Both the position numbers and the translations under genes were made by a program. DNA of 64,000 nt from Candidatus Obscuribacterales bacterium (GTDB lineage Bacteria > Cyanobacteriota > Vampirovibrionia > Obscuribacterales > Obscuribacteraceae): NCBI GenBank assembly GCA_019750335.1, contig JAIEOQ010000002.1, positions 372,001-436,000 on the forward strand. The letters are read 5' to 3'. This document shows positions 52,415-62,275 of the stretch, piece by piece. Numbering within the stretch: position 1 is the first letter of the stretch; each line of letters opens with the position of its first letter. A model generated the notes under the pieces. That model was not told where the DNA came from. It saw nothing but the letters and a program-made list of their open reading frames with translations, and searched no databases.

Positions 52415-52961
52415 GACGATCGCGCTCGATCCATTCTTTGAAAGACATTGGACCGTGTTCGGCATTCTCCGCAGATTCAACCGCAGTCTCGAGATAGTCG
52501 GCCAAAAGTTTGTTATAACGAGCAACATCGTCTTCGCTGAACTTCATTTTTTCGCTTGGCGTTTTTACCGCTACCGGCTCTTTTTTACGCGATGCATCTC
52601 TAGCTAAAACTGGAAGCGATAGAACTTTTTCACTGCTAAGCGGCAAATTTGGCGCCGGCACAATCTCTGCTTTTTCCGCACGACGACTCTCTTTAACAAT
52701 CGCCTGCGGATTTGCTTTTGGGACCACAACATTCTTGGATTTAAGCGGGAGCGGCTGATCAACCTTAGTCCGCACCGGCTCACTCTGCAAGGAAAGATAA
52801 GCCAGTAGCCCCAATCCAGCTAGAGCCAGCAAAACTACCAGAACTAAAATATTCTTGTTAAAAGCCGGTCTCTGCTCTTTTGGCAAAGACAAACCGCAAT
52901 CCTGACAGAATCTGTCTTCAGGAGCGATTTTAGCCGAACAACTTGGGCAAACTATATCCAC
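52404..52961 (-). CDS. Zinc-ribbon protein with membrane helix
   Basis: 185 aa from a GTG with GGA 8 bases upstream. The N-terminus is a double-CxxC zinc ribbon (VCPSCSAKIAPEDRFCQDCG), followed by a transmembrane helix (ILVLVVLLALAGLGLLAYLSL) at about residues 38-58. The long periplasmic part is Lys/Pro/Val/Ala-rich and ends with MSFKEWIERDRPNF. The N-terminal ribbon is cytoplasmic and the rest outside. Convergent with the double kinase gene, 11 bases overlap. Family not recognised beyond the ribbon. Confidence 0.7.
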   Translation of the reverse strand: MDIVCPSCSAKIAPEDRFCQDCGLSLPKEQRPAFNKNILVLVVLLALAGLGLLAYLSLQSEPVRTKVDQPLPLKSKNVVVPKANPQAIVKESRRAEKAEIVPAPNLPLSSEKVLSLPVLARDASRKKEPVAVKTPSEKMKFSEDDVARYNKLLADYLETAVESAENAEHGPMSFKEWIERDRPNF

Positions 52962-53076
52962 AGAACATCCAGAGAAGCAGGCAACATGAGCGATTCTACC
53001 AGCTTAACCTTTATTAGAGGCAAGATTATCCTGCAATGCTAAGATCATAGCCGGTTTCAGAGTCGGAGAAATAGGA

Positions 53077-53319
53077 ATGGACGAGATTGACAGAGCGGAA
53101 TTTATTCAGGCTGTCAACGCCTATCTAATCCCCACCTCTCTCTTCATCGCCTGCCTGATTGGTGCCGCCGGCACCTTCCTGCTTTACAACTCAGAGCCTT
53201 TAGGTTGGGCATTTATCATTGCCAGCGCAGCAATTATTATTTGGGCTTTCGTCACTTTTATTCGCTTCCAGAACAAGCTGCGAGCCCGCGGACAATTTAA
53301 AGACGAACCAAACGAATAG
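53077..53319 (+). CDS. Small two-helix membrane protein
   Basis: 80 aa. AGGA lies 2-3 bases before the ATG, close but usable (AATAGGA-ATG). Two transmembrane helices: LIPTSLFIACLIGAAGTFLL and WAFIIASAAIIIWAFVTFI. The ends are charged, and the C-terminus is basic then acidic (FQNKLRARGQFKDEPNE). No family known. It lies alone between two minus-strand genes. Confidence 0.6.
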   Translation: MDEIDRAEFIQAVNAYLIPTSLFIACLIGAAGTFLLYNSEPLGWAFIIASAAIIIWAFVTFIRFQNKLRARGQFKDEPNE

Positions 53320-53321
53320 AT

Positions 53322-54113
53322 TCATTGAGACGAAGTGCTAATAGGCACAACTTCGGCTTTGCGCTCTTCAGCAGGTACAACAGTCGTTTCAGGCTGAAAT
53401 ACCGCCGGCGAAATTGCACCACTGGCAGTACCAGCGACATTAGTTAAAGTAGTTGAAATCTCTCCCGGTGAAACCGACGCCGGCGGCAAAGCTTTTTCCT
53501 GGCTGCTTATATTCACAGGAACAGCCGCCGTGGCAGCAAGAATCGGCTCGGCATTAAAATCAAAGTGACGGCTTATATTAAGTCTCGATTTGGCAATTTG
53601 ATAGCGTTTTTGAATAACCGGATTGGTCGGCTGCAATTTGAGCGAGGCCAGAAAAGAATCGCCAGCTTGTTTATAGTCACCAAGCTTTTGCAAAGCCACA
53701 CCTAAATTGTTATAGGCAGCAGCATAGTGCGGATTGAGTTTTGTCGCTTGATGCAAGAGATTAGCTCCTTTAGCTAGATCCTCATTCATCACTGAAGCAA
53801 CACCCATATCGTTATACAGTTCGGCACTGCCCGGCTTAAGGCGCAAAGCAGTTTGATACTGCTCAAGGGCTTCATTAATCAAGCCCATCAAAGCAAGGGT
53901 TCGCCCGTACATGTGATAGCAGTCCGGATTTTTCGGATTAAGGGCAATTGCTTCTTTGTATTTTTCCAGAGCTTCGCTATATCTTCGTTCAATAGAAAGC
54001 TTATTCGCACAATGCAAAACTTCGTTTCGGCTTGCTCGTCCCTCGGCCGACCAGGCAACAGATCCAAGAGAGCTCGCCAAAGACAATAAAAGACAGAGAC
54101 ACCTGAATTTCAT
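53322..54113 (-). CDS. Exported TPR protein
   Basis: 263 aa from the ATG at 54113; GAGGAG lies about 8 bases upstream. Signal peptide: FRCLCLLLSLASSLGSVAWS. Four TPRs at about residues 30-165 (NKLSIERRYSEALEKYKEAIALNPKNP; MYGRTLALMGLINEALEQYQTALRLKPGS; YNNLGVALQKLGDYKQAGDSFLASLKLQP). The last 75 residues are Ala/Pro/Val/Thr-rich and probably disordered. It follows the ribosomal operon on the same strand but lies past that operon's terminator. Confidence 0.78.
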   Translation of the reverse strand: MKFRCLCLLLSLASSLGSVAWSAEGRASRNEVLHCANKLSIERRYSEALEKYKEAIALNPKNPDCYHMYGRTLALMGLINEALEQYQTALRLKPGSAELYNDMGVASVMNEDLAKGANLLHQATKLNPHYAAAYNNLGVALQKLGDYKQAGDSFLASLKLQPTNPVIQKRYQIAKSRLNISRHFDFNAEPILAATAAVPVNISSQEKALPPASVSPGEISTTLTNVAGTASGAISPAVFQPETTVVPAEERKAEVVPISTSSQ

Positions 54114-54187
54114 AGCAACGACTCCTCTCAAATGAAGACCCGTTGTGTTTATTCCACAAGTGCCGGCTTGTTAGACCAAATTTAAGA

Positions 54188-54216
54188 AAAGGGTCCAGCT
54201 TTTGGCTGGACCCTTT
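54188..54216 (-). terminator. Intrinsic terminator of the ribosomal protein operon
   Basis: Read on the minus strand: AAAGGGTCCAGC, loop CAAAA, GCTGGACCCTTT, then TCTTAAATT. A 12-bp perfect GC-rich stem with a T-rich tail, 6 bases after the rpsI stop. This is a typical Rho-independent terminator. Confidence 0.85.
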
Positions 54217-54221
54217 CGATT

Positions 54222-54620
54222 TTAACGTTTGGAGAACTGGAAACGCTTACGGGCACGTTTGCGTCCGTATTTTTTCCGCTCTTTTACCCGTGAATCGCGG
54301 GTAAGCAGATTGCTGGTTCTAAGCAACGGTCTATTTTGCGGTGCTGCCTCAGCTAAAGCTCTGGAAATACCGTGTCTAATAGCACCGATTTGGCCGACAA
54401 TACCGCCGCCGCATACAGTTACCATGACATCAAAGCGACTCATGGCATCAGCAGTTTCAAAAGGAACAAAGATGTCACGAACCAGACCGGGACGTCCACC
54501 AACATAATCGTCCATGGTGCGTCCGTTAATGGTCACTTGACCGGTGCCAGGCACCAAACGAACACGCGCAGTGGCGGTTTTTCTTCTTCCGGTTCCGTAA
54601 TATTGAATGACGCTGGTCAT
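54222..54620 (-). CDS. rpsI: 30S ribosomal protein S9
   Basis: 132 aa, usual length. [19 protein letters not shown] at the N-terminus and the C-terminal [17 protein letters not shown], whose last Arg reaches the P-site tRNA, are the S9 marks. Here the C-terminus is SKR as in most bacteria. It is the last gene of the operon, 14 bases after rplM and before the intrinsic terminator. Confidence 0.98.
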   Translation of the reverse strand: MTSVIQYYGTGRRKTATARVRLVPGTGQVTINGRTMDDYVGGRPGLVRDIFVPFETADAMSRFDVMVTVCGGGIVGQIGAIRHGISRALAEAAPQNRPLLRTSNLLTRDSRVKERKKYGRKRARKRFQFSKR

Positions 54621-54634
54621 CTACTTAATGCCCC

Positions 54635-55090
54635 TTACTTATTGTCTTGAGCAGCTTTGCGCCCAATTTCTAGTGTCTTTGGATTTTGAGCCGTATGCGG
54701 ATGCTCAGCTCCGACATAGACTTTGAGTTTGGTGAATTGTCTGGCACCTAAACGGCTATGGGGCAACATACCTTTAACCGCGCGCTCGAGAATGGCTTCC
54801 GGTTTACGGGCTCTTAAATGCCTCAAGCTTTCTTCCTTGAAGCCACCCGGGTAGCCTGAGTGATGGCGATAGAACTTTTGTTCTTCTTTTTTACCGCTGA
54901 CTTTTATTTTTTCAGCGTTTACGACAACGACAAAATCGCCGCAGTCCATATGAGGCGTGAATATGGCTTTATTCTTTCCGCGCAAGACGTTGGCAATTTG
55001 AGCTGCCAACCGACCGAGGGTCTGTCCTTCTGCATCAACCACATACCAGTCGCGCTGGACTTCATCTTGTTTGGGCAAAAACGTGTTCAC
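54635..55090 (-). CDS. rplM: 50S ribosomal protein L13
   Basis: 151 aa from the GTG at 55090, which overlaps the truA stop as GTGA; a longer frame to 55153 lies inside truA. L13 marks: [42 protein letters not shown] and [34 protein letters not shown]. Its translation is coupled to truA, the cyanobacterial-type order truA-rplM-rpsI. Confidence 0.97.
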   Translation of the reverse strand: MNTFLPKQDEVQRDWYVVDAEGQTLGRLAAQIANVLRGKNKAIFTPHMDCGDFVVVVNAEKIKVSGKKEEQKFYRHHSGYPGGFKEESLRHLRARKPEAILERAVKGMLPHSRLGARQFTKLKVYVGAEHPHTAQNPKTLEIGRKAAQDNK

Positions 55091-55923
55091 GACTCCAAAT
55101 CTCCTGAAACGAACAAATTGAATTCCGCCGGATAATCTACCGAATGCAGGCACAGCCCGTGAGGTGGTGCCGTAGGTCCGGCCAGATTTCTGTCTTTGCC
55201 TTTTAGGGCTTCCGACAGTGCGGACGGTGGGCGCTTGCCGAGTCCAACTTCAATAAGGGTCCCGACAATAATGCGAATCATATTGTAAACGAAGTGATTT
55301 GCCGATATCCAGAATTCAAGCTCACCTTCACCTAAATTCAATATTTCAACTCGATCCACATGGCAAATTGAGCTGCCTTTATCCGAGTTTGTCGAGCGAA
55401 ATGCGGAGAAGTCGTGAGACCCTAAAAGCTGTCCTGCTGAGGCTTTCATGACTTTATAACTGAGCTTGCTCGGAACAAAATAATGAGTTTTTTGTTTGAT
55501 TGCCGATCTTTGCGCTCTGTTTAAAATTCTATAGACATATGTACGACGTAAAGCTGTAAACCTTGCATGAAACTTATCTGAGACCGGTTGGGCCGCTGTC
55601 ACCGATAGCTCGCTCGGCAAAATACCATTCAAAGACCAGCATAAACGCAACAAATCTTCCTCGTTCAATTCAAAAGAAAGCTTGTTAAAAATTGCCTGGC
55701 TGAGAAAATCATCCAAATCAAAATGGGCTACTTGTCCGGTGGCATGAACCCCAGCGTCAGTACGCCCACTAAAAGTAGTTAAAAAACGTTTGCCGTCGCG
55801 AACACGAAAGAAGGTTGCTAAAGCAGTTTCCAACTCATGCTGCACGCTTCCTGGATGCGCTTGCATTTGCGAACCACAAAAGGCTTGTCCGCAATATTCG
55901 ATTTTCAGAGCAATGCGCTGCAA
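55087..55923 (-). CDS. truA: tRNA pseudouridine38-40 synthase TruA
   Basis: 278 aa. Catalytic Asp in [19 protein letters not shown] (about residue 54). Other TruA marks: [48 protein letters not shown] and the C-terminal [20 protein letters not shown]. It modifies U38-U40 in tRNA anticodon stems. The start is TTG, directly after the rplQ stop. The position between rplQ and rplM is the cyanobacterial order. Confidence 0.95.
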   Translation of the reverse strand: MQRIALKIEYCGQAFCGSQMQAHPGSVQHELETALATFFRVRDGKRFLTTFSGRTDAGVHATGQVAHFDLDDFLSQAIFNKLSFELNEEDLLRLCWSLNGILPSELSVTAAQPVSDKFHARFTALRRTYVYRILNRAQRSAIKQKTHYFVPSKLSYKVMKASAGQLLGSHDFSAFRSTNSDKGSSICHVDRVEILNLGEGELEFWISANHFVYNMIRIIVGTLIEVGLGKRPPSALSEALKGKDRNLAGPTAPPHGLCLHSVDYPAEFNLFVSGDLES

Positions 55924-55924
55924 A

Positions 55925-56347
55925 TTAGACTAGCTGGATAAGAGCCATCGGCGCTGCATCACCACGACGGAAATGAGTCTTGACGATGCGCGTATAACCG
56001 CCGTTACGTTTGGCATATCTCGGCGCCAGTTCAGTAAACGCACGATCAACTACTTCTTTATCGTAGAGATATGCTTGCATTTGACGGCGGCAGTGAACAT
56101 GGTTAGCAATTACTTTTGCTGCTTCGCTATCACCGGACTTGCTCTTGGCATATGCCGAAGTGTCTGTCACGAGCCCACGCTTGGCCAGAGTGATCATCTT
56201 CTCGGCTTGACTGCGCACAGCTTTTGCTTTTGCCACAGTCGTGACAATTTCGTCATGGCGCAAGAGTTCAGTTGCCAAAGCACGCAGCAAGGCGCGATGT
56301 TGGTCATATGGTCTGCTAAGACGATTTCCTGGGACACGGTGACGCAT
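55925..56347 (-). CDS. rplQ: 50S ribosomal protein L17
   Basis: 140 aa, slightly long for L17 (116-127 in many bacteria). Marks: NRLSRPYDQHRALLRALATELLRHDEIVTTVAKAKAVRSQAEKMITLAKRG, then YAKRNGGYTRIVKTHFRRGDAAPMALIQLV. In the internal loop LVTDTSAYAKSKSGDSEAAKV it has an added segment. Next to rpoA, as is standard. Confidence 0.97.
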   Translation of the reverse strand: MRHRVPGNRLSRPYDQHRALLRALATELLRHDEIVTTVAKAKAVRSQAEKMITLAKRGLVTDTSAYAKSKSGDSEAAKVIANHVHCRRQMQAYLYDKEVVDRAFTELAPRYAKRNGGYTRIVKTHFRRGDAAPMALIQLV

Positions 56348-56376
56348 GGTTCTAAATCCTTATTACTTACTTCTAA

Positions 56377-57333
56377 CTATTTGGCTCCGTCAGACAGAGT
56401 CAGACCAAATTGTCTGAGACGCTCGATTACTTCATCAGCTGACTTCTTACCGAAGTTTTTGATGTTCATTAAGTCATCGTAGCTGAGCTTGAGCAGCTCG
56501 CCCAAAGAATGGATATTTGCTCTCTTCAAGCAATTGTAGGCACGTACCGAAAGTTCGAGCTCTTCAATTGATATTGAATGATGCTTGCCGTCGGTTTGTG
56601 TCGGCTGCGGCGCTACCGGTACAACCGGACGTCCGGAAAGTTCGGCAATCGGCACCAAATGATCGATAAGCTGGCGTGAAGCTTGGCTTATGGCTTCAGT
56701 GGCGTCAATAGAACCGTTAGACCACAAATCGATGGTCAACTTATCATAATCGGTTGATTCGCCAACACGGGTCGGCTCAACGTTATAGCTGACTTTGCGA
56801 ATCGGCATAAATACAGCATCAATCGGCAATACGTCGATCGCTTGCTTGTAATGGCTGTGAGCATCGGCCGGAACATAACCGCGACCGCGTTCAATAGTGA
56901 TTTCAGCTCTCAAGCGTCCATCTTCAGACAAAGTGCAAAGTTGCCAATCCGGATTGATGATTGCTACGTCAGCCGGGCAAATGATGTCACGACCGGTGAC
57001 TGCTCCGGAACGTTGAATGTCGATATGCAAATACTGAGGATCGTTGCTGAATGATTTAACGACCAAGCCTTTGAGGTTGAGCATGATGTCGATTACATCT
57101 TCAACCACACCAGGAATGGTGGTGAATTCATGAGTGACGCCTTCAATACGTACTGCAGTTACAGCGGCACCTTCCAGAGAGGAAAGCAACACGCGGCGCA
57201 GCGAATTCCCGATGGTAGTACCGTAGCCTCTTTCCAGCGGCTCAATTACGAACTTGCCATAGATAGAACCGTCGGTGCCTGTTTTATTTTCCAGACACTT
57301 GATTTTTAGAGGTTCAATAGTTACTCCGTACAT
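56377..57333 (-). CDS. rpoA: RNA polymerase subunit alpha
   Basis: 318 aa, full length with both domains. The N-terminal dimerisation domain has FVIEPLERGYGTTIGNSLRRVLLSSLEGAAVTAVRIEGVTHEF. The C-terminal domain (about 240-310), binding UP elements and activators, has SIEELELSVRAYNCLKRANIHSLGELLKLSYDDLMNIKNFGKKSADEVIERL. Its partners rpoB/rpoC in the usual place are not here; the window's RpoB-like gene lies 47 kb away on the other strand. Between rpsD and rplQ, standard order. Confidence 0.98.
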   Translation of the reverse strand: MYGVTIEPLKIKCLENKTGTDGSIYGKFVIEPLERGYGTTIGNSLRRVLLSSLEGAAVTAVRIEGVTHEFTTIPGVVEDVIDIMLNLKGLVVKSFSNDPQYLHIDIQRSGAVTGRDIICPADVAIINPDWQLCTLSEDGRLRAEITIERGRGYVPADAHSHYKQAIDVLPIDAVFMPIRKVSYNVEPTRVGESTDYDKLTIDLWSNGSIDATEAISQASRQLIDHLVPIAELSGRPVVPVAPQPTQTDGKHHSISIEELELSVRAYNCLKRANIHSLGELLKLSYDDLMNIKNFGKKSADEVIERLRQFGLTLSDGAK

Positions 57334-57373
57334 TCGTCTCGATACTCCCTATAGGGCTAGGCTGCAATTACAA

Positions 57374-57997
57374 TTAGCGAGAATAGAATTCAACAATCAG
57401 GGCTTCTTTGATCGTTTGATCAAGATCTTCACGAACCGGAAGTTGTTGCACTGAAACTTTCAAATTCTCCAGATCAGCTGCTACCCAGTGCGGAGCGCCG
57501 GTAGAAGCATTCTCGGAGATCAATTTTTTGACCAAGGCTTTGCTGTTTTCGGCGACCGAAACAACTTGACCGGTCTTCAATTGGAAAGAAGGACTGGAAA
57601 CTTTTTTACCATCAACAGTGATATGTCCGTGACGGATAAGCTGTCTGGCTTGAGCTCTGGAAGGAACCAGACCTGAGCGATGAACGATATTGTCCAGACG
57701 AGTCTCAAGAAGTTGCAACAAACGCAAACCGGTAGGAACGGCTTTTTGCTTGGCAGCAACATCGAAATAGCGGGCGAATTGACGCTCAAGTACGCCGAAA
57801 CCGCGGCGAACTTTTTGCTTTTCTCTCAGCTGCACAGCAAACTCAGACTGCTTTTTGCGGTCTTGTCCATGCTGTCCGCTCGGATAGCGACGACGTTCAA
57901 TGGCGCATTTAGAGGTGTAGCAACGCGAGCCCTTCAAGAAGAGCTTCGTACCTTCGTTGCGGCACAACTTGCAAACAGAATCACAATACCTGGCCAA
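57374..57997 (-). CDS. rpsD: 30S ribosomal protein S4
   Basis: 207 aa from a TTG start with AGGAG about 8 bases before it. Marks: ARYCDSVCKLCRNEGTKLFLKGSRCYTSKCAIERRRYPSGQHG with the Cys set for zinc, LLQLLETRLDNIVHRSGLVPSRAQARQLIRHGHITVDGKKVSSPSFQLK (S4 domain) and IKEALIVEFYSR. The C+ type with four Cys. In photosynthetic cyanobacteria rpsD normally lies outside this operon; here it is between rpsK and rpoA as in Firmicutes and others. Confidence 0.97.
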   Translation of the reverse strand: MARYCDSVCKLCRNEGTKLFLKGSRCYTSKCAIERRRYPSGQHGQDRKKQSEFAVQLREKQKVRRGFGVLERQFARYFDVAAKQKAVPTGLRLLQLLETRLDNIVHRSGLVPSRAQARQLIRHGHITVDGKKVSSPSFQLKTGQVVSVAENSKALVKKLISENASTGAPHWVAADLENLKVSVQQLPVREDLDQTIKEALIVEFYSR

Positions 57998-58026
57998 TGC
58001 CGTATCTCCTATCTTTCTCTAATAAC

Positions 58027-58419
58027 TTAAACGCGACGTCTTTTGGGCGGACGGCATCCATTATGTGGAATCGGGGTGCAATCTTTAATAAGGGTAATCT
58101 CTAACCCGGCAGACTGAAGAGCGCGAATCGCGGTCTCTCTTCCGGCGCCTGGTCCCTTAACCAAGACTTCGCACTTACGCATACCTTGATCCATCGATCT
58201 TTTAGCGACAGATTCGGCAGCTTGTTGCGCTGCAAACGGAGTGCCTTTTTTGGCTCCCTTGAATCCGGCCGTTCCAGCCGAAGCCCAGGCAATTACCTGA
58301 CCGACAGGATCAGTAGCGCTGACGATTGTATTGTTGAAGGTCGACTGAATATGGACGACGCCTTCCAATACGACGCGACGCTCTTTCTTTTTGCCTCTAG
58401 CTTTTGGTGCTTTAGCCAT
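58027..58419 (-). CDS. rpsK: 30S ribosomal protein S11
   Basis: 130 aa. Marks: [111 protein letters not shown], essentially the consensus throughout. AAGGAA precedes the ATG. Binds 16S rRNA near the platform and helps select mRNA. The C-terminal [11 protein letters not shown] is universal. Followed by rpsD after 29 bases. Confidence 0.98.
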   Translation of the reverse strand: MAKAPKARGKKKERRVVLEGVVHIQSTFNNTIVSATDPVGQVIAWASAGTAGFKGAKKGTPFAAQQAAESVAKRSMDQGMRKCEVLVKGPGAGRETAIRALQSAGLEITLIKDCTPIPHNGCRPPKRRRV

Positions 58420-58435
58420 TTCCTTGGGTCCTTAT

Positions 58436-58822
58436 TTATCCTTTAGACGGTGCTATCTTCTTGTTGGCGATAGTAGCGCGCTTGCGTCCACGACGTGTAC
58501 GAGCATTGGTTTTCGTGCGTTGACCGCGCGTCGGCAGTCCTTTACGATGCCTTTGCCCTCTAAAACAGTTGATCTCAATTAGTCTTTTGACGTTTAAACC
58601 TTCTACCCGACGAAGATCGCCTTCAACTTGCCAGTTTTTGTCGATCTCTTCACGGATGCGATTGACCTCATCTTCAGTCAAATCTTGCACGCGCTTATGC
58701 TCGGCAATATTCAATTTTTGACAGATCTTTTCAGCTGCGGTCGGCCCGATACCGTACAGGTATCGCAATGCGATGCAAGCTTTCTTATTTCTTGGTAGGT
58801 CAACACCCGCAATGCGAGCCAT
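58436..58822 (-). CDS. rpsM: 30S ribosomal protein S13
   Basis: 128 aa. Marks: [37 protein letters not shown], the helix-hairpin-helix [32 protein letters not shown], and a Lys/Ser tail. Contacts tRNA in the P site and the 50S bridge. It starts about 58 bases after rpmJ and ends 16 bases before rpsK. Confidence 0.98.
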   Translation of the reverse strand: MARIAGVDLPRNKKACIALRYLYGIGPTAAEKICQKLNIAEHKRVQDLTEDEVNRIREEIDKNWQVEGDLRRVEGLNVKRLIEINCFRGQRHRKGLPTRGQRTKTNARTRRGRKRATIANKKIAPSKG

Positions 58823-58879
58823 TTGGTTCTCCCTTTATTAACCGCTCAGAAGACTCAAGGTCCTCTTCGCCTTCCTTAC

Positions 58880-58993
58880 TTATCCTTGGCGCTGTTTGTG
58901 CTTAGGATTTTCGCAAATTACGGCAACGCGTCCTTTACGGCGAATCACTTTGCACTTTTCACAGATTTTTTTGACCGAAGCTCTAACTTTCAT
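58880..58993 (-). CDS. rpmJ: 50S ribosomal protein L36
   Basis: 37 aa, read on the minus strand from the ATG at 58993 to TAA at 58880-58882. Sequence begins [20 protein letters not shown] and ends KHKQRQG, with CEKC, the later Cys (VICEN) and a His completing the zinc site. The size equals the family standard (37-38). It lies between infA and rpsM, its usual place. Confidence 0.97.
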   Translation of the reverse strand: MKVRASVKKICEKCKVIRRKGRVAVICENPKHKQRQG

Positions 58994-59118
58994 TGGTTGA
59001 ATCTCAATTATTTTTTGGACTCACGATTCTCCTGGAACAAGCTCCGGGAGATGCAACCGAACACAAATTGACTGGTAGGACCAGCCAATGCGGCCGCGAA
59101 CGAACGCTCTATTTTACA

Positions 59119-59340
59119 TCAATCTTTTATTCTGTAGGTGATGCGACCACGCGTTAGGTCGTACGGAGTGAGCTCTACACGCACTCGATCACCAGGAAGT
59201 ATCTTAATAAAATTTTTGCGAATCTTGCCCGAAATATGGGCGAGAACCTTATGTCCGTTCTCCAGCTCAACCCGAAACATGGCATTGGGGAGACTTTCGC
59301 GGATTGTTCCTTCGAATTCGATTACGCCTTGTTTCGTCAT
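59119..59340 (-). CDS. infA: Translation initiation factor IF-1
   Basis: 73 aa, OB-fold. Marks: [66 protein letters not shown]. Binds the A site during initiation. The start overlaps the map stop by four bases (ATGA). Confidence 0.98.
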   Translation of the reverse strand: MTKQGVIEFEGTIRESLPNAMFRVELENGHKVLAHISGKIRKNFIKILPGDRVRVELTPYDLTRGRITYRIKD

Positions 59341-60122
59341 ATTTCTTCGCTTGGACGCCTTGTCAGTATCTCTGGTTCGCCGTTTTCCATTATCAAAAGT
59401 GAATGTTCAAAATGTGCAGAAGGCTTGTAATCTTGCGTTACAACTGTCCAACGGTCACCTTTGACCTTCACTCGATCGCCACCCAAATTAAACATGGGCT
59501 CGATCGCTATTACCATACCAGGTTTAAGCCGTTCCTTGCTACCGGTCCGGTAGTTCAAAATGAAAGGCTCTTCATGATAGGTATAGCCGATGCCGTGTCC
59601 ACCATACTCGCGGACGATTCCGTAAGCATTAGTTGTAGCGATATCTTCAATCGGCCCGGCGACATCATCTAAAGTTGCGCCTTTCTTGGCGGCTTTAATA
59701 CCGGCATAAAGCGAAGCTTGTGTATCCTCGAGCAGTTTTTTCACACGCGGAGGAATCTCACCAACAGGAATAGTGAGAGCGGTATCACCAATATAATCCC
59801 GTTCTTTACCGCTAACGGAACTTTTGATCGTTACCCCGATATCGAGACTCAATATATCGCCGTCTTTAAGCAGCTTGTTCTTATTCGGAATGCCATGTAC
59901 CACTTCTTCATTGACTGAAGCGCAAACCGTACAGGGAAAACCGCGATAACCTTTAAAAGTCGGGACAGCTCCGCCATCACGAATAAGCTTTTCAGCAAGC
60001 ACGTCTATCTCCCAGGTGCTTACACCGGGTACAGCCGCTTTGCAAATTTCTTCCAAAACTTGACCGGCAAGCTTTCCTGCTTGGCGAAAGAGATTAAGCT
60101 CGGCTTCATCAGTAAAAATCAT
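59337..60122 (-). CDS. map: Methionine aminopeptidase, type I
   Basis: 261 aa. Pita-bread fold with metal ligands Asp (LSLDIGV), Asp (GDTALTIPV), His ([13 protein letters not shown]), Glu (IAIEPMF) and Glu (HFEHSLLIM). Catalytic His in [11 protein letters not shown]. Removes the first Met from new proteins. The start overlaps the adk stop, and its stop overlaps the infA start, both by four bases. In cyanobacteria and others the order secY-adk-map-infA is common. Confidence 0.97.
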   Translation of the reverse strand: MIFTDEAELNLFRQAGKLAGQVLEEICKAAVPGVSTWEIDVLAEKLIRDGGAVPTFKGYRGFPCTVCASVNEEVVHGIPNKNKLLKDGDILSLDIGVTIKSSVSGKERDYIGDTALTIPVGEIPPRVKKLLEDTQASLYAGIKAAKKGATLDDVAGPIEDIATTNAYGIVREYGGHGIGYTYHEEPFILNYRTGSKERLKPGMVIAIEPMFNLGGDRVKVKGDRWTVVTQDYKPSAHFEHSLLIMENGEPEILTRRPSEEI

Positions 60123-60787
60123 GCCGGGACTTTCAATACTTTCAAGATTTCAGCAAATATGGCATCAGGCTCGCCGCTACCACTTACTGATTTGATCAAA
60201 GAACGCTTGCCGTAATAATCAATCAGCGGTTGCGTAAGATCGTGATAAGTCTTCAGACGCGCGCCGACCAACTCTTCTTTGTCATCGGAACGGATAGAAA
60301 GCGGGCTGCCACAGACGCTACAAGCTTCGCTGCCGTCGGCATTCTTCTTTGGCGGGGCAAATTTGACATGATAAACAGCACCACATTCTTTTTTCGAACA
60401 GGTGCGGCGCCCGACAATACGCTCGGTAATCAGCGAATCCGGAACGTCGATATCGATTACGACATCCAACTCTTTATTCAGTTTGAGCAATAGTTCATCA
60501 AGAGATTGAGCTTGTGCCAAATTGCGCGGAAAGCCATCGAGAATAAAACCGTTTTTGCATTCAGGCGAACTGAGCTTCTCTTCAAACATGGCAATCAACA
60601 CTTCATCCGGAACAAGAACTCCTTGATCCATAAAAGATTTTGCTTTAGCTCCGGCTGCCGTACCGTTTTTTACTGCTTCGCGCAACAAGTCGCCCGAAGA
60701 GAGGTGGGGCAAATTAAGTTGCTTGGATACACGTTTGCATTGAGTGCCTTTTCCGGCTCCCGGTGCGCCCAGAAAGAGTATTTGCAT
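60119..60787 (-). CDS. adk: Adenylate kinase
   Basis: 222 aa. P-loop FLGAPGAGKGTQ at residues about 6-15, NMP-binding GDLLREAVKNGTAAG, FILDGFPRNLAQAQ, and a LID with Cys: GRRTCSKKECGAVYHVKF and ACSVCG, likely a zinc-bound LID as in Gram-positive enzymes. It converts AMP and ATP to two ADP. Order secY-adk-map, standard. This may meet the PPK2 product AMP/ADP pool. Confidence 0.97.
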   Translation of the reverse strand: MQILFLGAPGAGKGTQCKRVSKQLNLPHLSSGDLLREAVKNGTAAGAKAKSFMDQGVLVPDEVLIAMFEEKLSSPECKNGFILDGFPRNLAQAQSLDELLLKLNKELDVVIDIDVPDSLITERIVGRRTCSKKECGAVYHVKFAPPKKNADGSEACSVCGSPLSIRSDDKEELVGARLKTYHDLTQPLIDYYGKRSLIKSVSGSGEPDAIFAEILKVLKVPA

Positions 60788-60793
60788 ATTCCT

Positions 60794-62254
60794 TTATTTA
60801 TCCTTATTCGAGCCTGCAGACTTAAACAAACCTCGCGCCTGATAGCGAGCGGACAAAGCATGGGTAACAATCTGTCTTTGTGTGTCGATGGCTACACCAA
60901 CAAGAATGATCAGGGACGTACTGCCTAATCCTTGCAAAGTAACTACACCGGTAGCTTGCTCCACATGCATCGGCACGATAGCAATAATGGCAATTGCCGT
61001 TGCCCCAATCATCACCAAGCAGTTAAGCGTATGTTCCAAAAATTCCGAAGTTGGACGTCCTGGCTTAACGCCTTGAATTGCTCTACCGCTACGTCTTAGG
61101 TTTTCAGCCATATCGCGGGTTGGCAAAACGATGGAAGCATAGAAGAAAGCAAAGAAAATAATCAGCAAGAAATAGATCAGCGAATGCTCCCAGGCAGTGT
61201 AAGAGAAAAGGCGGAAGAATTCTTCACTGCCTTTTTTCCAAACTTCCTGAGCCCAAGCTTGTTGAGCCATATCTTTAAAGGCCGGACCAACAGCCGGAAT
61301 GCCGACAATCAGATCATAAAGACCCTTCATCGGATCGGCGCCGGATTTGCCGGCAAACTGCATGATCGTCGAAGGGAACATCAAAAGGGACGAAGCAAAA
61401 ATAATCGCCATTACACCGGAAGGATTAACCGGCAAATAGAGATAATCATCAGGAACCGCCATCATTTGGCGTCCCATTTGCCGTCTTGATCCAAGCACTT
61501 GAACTTTACGCACACCTTGCTGAATACAAACGACGATAGCAATCAAAAGCAAGAAAGTACCACCTAAAACAAGCACACCCCAAGTCGGTGCTTGACCGGA
61601 TTGCACAGCTTCGGTTGTTTGCATGATCATAGTCGGCAGGCGAGAAGCGATACCGAGAAAGATCAAAAGCGAGGCGCCATTACCAATGCCGCGCTCAGTG
61701 ATTACTTCACCAAGCCACATGATAAATAGTGCTGAAGCCGAAAGTATGACTGTCGCCGAAAAGAGAAATAAAGGTCCGGCGACGATTACGACATCCGGTC
61801 CATGAATTTTAGTCAGCAAATTTGCCAGCATGAAAGACTGAAAGCCAGCAAGAATCACTGTTAGATAACGAGTGTACTGCTGGAGCTGACGCCGACCTTG
61901 CTCTCCGGAGTTTTTCGATAGATCTTCCAACTTTGGAAAAACCACCGACATCAACTGCATAATAATTGAAGCAGTGATGTAAGGGCCGATCCCCATAGAA
62001 AAAATCGAAAGTTTACCAAGCGCCCCGCCGGTAAACAAATCGATCATACCTAAAAGATTTTGTGCCAACTCAGGATGCCTGGTCATAGCCATCGGGTCTA
62101 CGCCGGGAAGCGGAATGTGAACACCGATTCTATATATGGCAATCATTGCTGCCGTAAATAGAATGCGTTCTTTTAACCCGGCCGCCGAAAGCATTTGAAG
62201 CAAGTCCTGGGGACTTCCAATCGGAGTTCCCCGTTTAGCTGCTGCTTGCGTCAT
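60794..62254 (-). CDS. secY: Preprotein translocase subunit SecY
   Basis: 486 aa, somewhat longer than the usual 430-440. Ten transmembrane segments can be followed from ILFTAAMIAIYRIGVHIPLPGVDP. Signature PYITASIIMQLM (plug region) near residue 90 and SVVFPKLEDLSKNSGEQGRRQLQQYTRYL. The gate motif VITERGIGNGASLLIF is also kept. The C-terminal SLIILVGVAIDTQRQIVTHALSARYQ is normal. An insert around residues 320-355 (MKGLYDLIVGIPAVGPAFKDMAQQAWAQ) explains the length. The channel of the Sec pathway that exports the many signal-peptide proteins here. Confidence 0.97.
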   Translation of the reverse strand: MTQAAAKRGTPIGSPQDLLQMLSAAGLKERILFTAAMIAIYRIGVHIPLPGVDPMAMTRHPELAQNLLGMIDLFTGGALGKLSIFSMGIGPYITASIIMQLMSVVFPKLEDLSKNSGEQGRRQLQQYTRYLTVILAGFQSFMLANLLTKIHGPDVVIVAGPLFLFSATVILSASALFIMWLGEVITERGIGNGASLLIFLGIASRLPTMIMQTTEAVQSGQAPTWGVLVLGGTFLLLIAIVVCIQQGVRKVQVLGSRRQMGRQMMAVPDDYLYLPVNPSGVMAIIFASSLLMFPSTIMQFAGKSGADPMKGLYDLIVGIPAVGPAFKDMAQQAWAQEVWKKGSEEFFRLFSYTAWEHSLIYFLLIIFFAFFYASIVLPTRDMAENLRRSGRAIQGVKPGRPTSEFLEHTLNCLVMIGATAIAIIAIVPMHVEQATGVVTLQGLGSTSLIILVGVAIDTQRQIVTHALSARYQARGLFKSAGSNKDK

Positions 62255-62275
62255 GAATATTCAGTCCTTTATGGT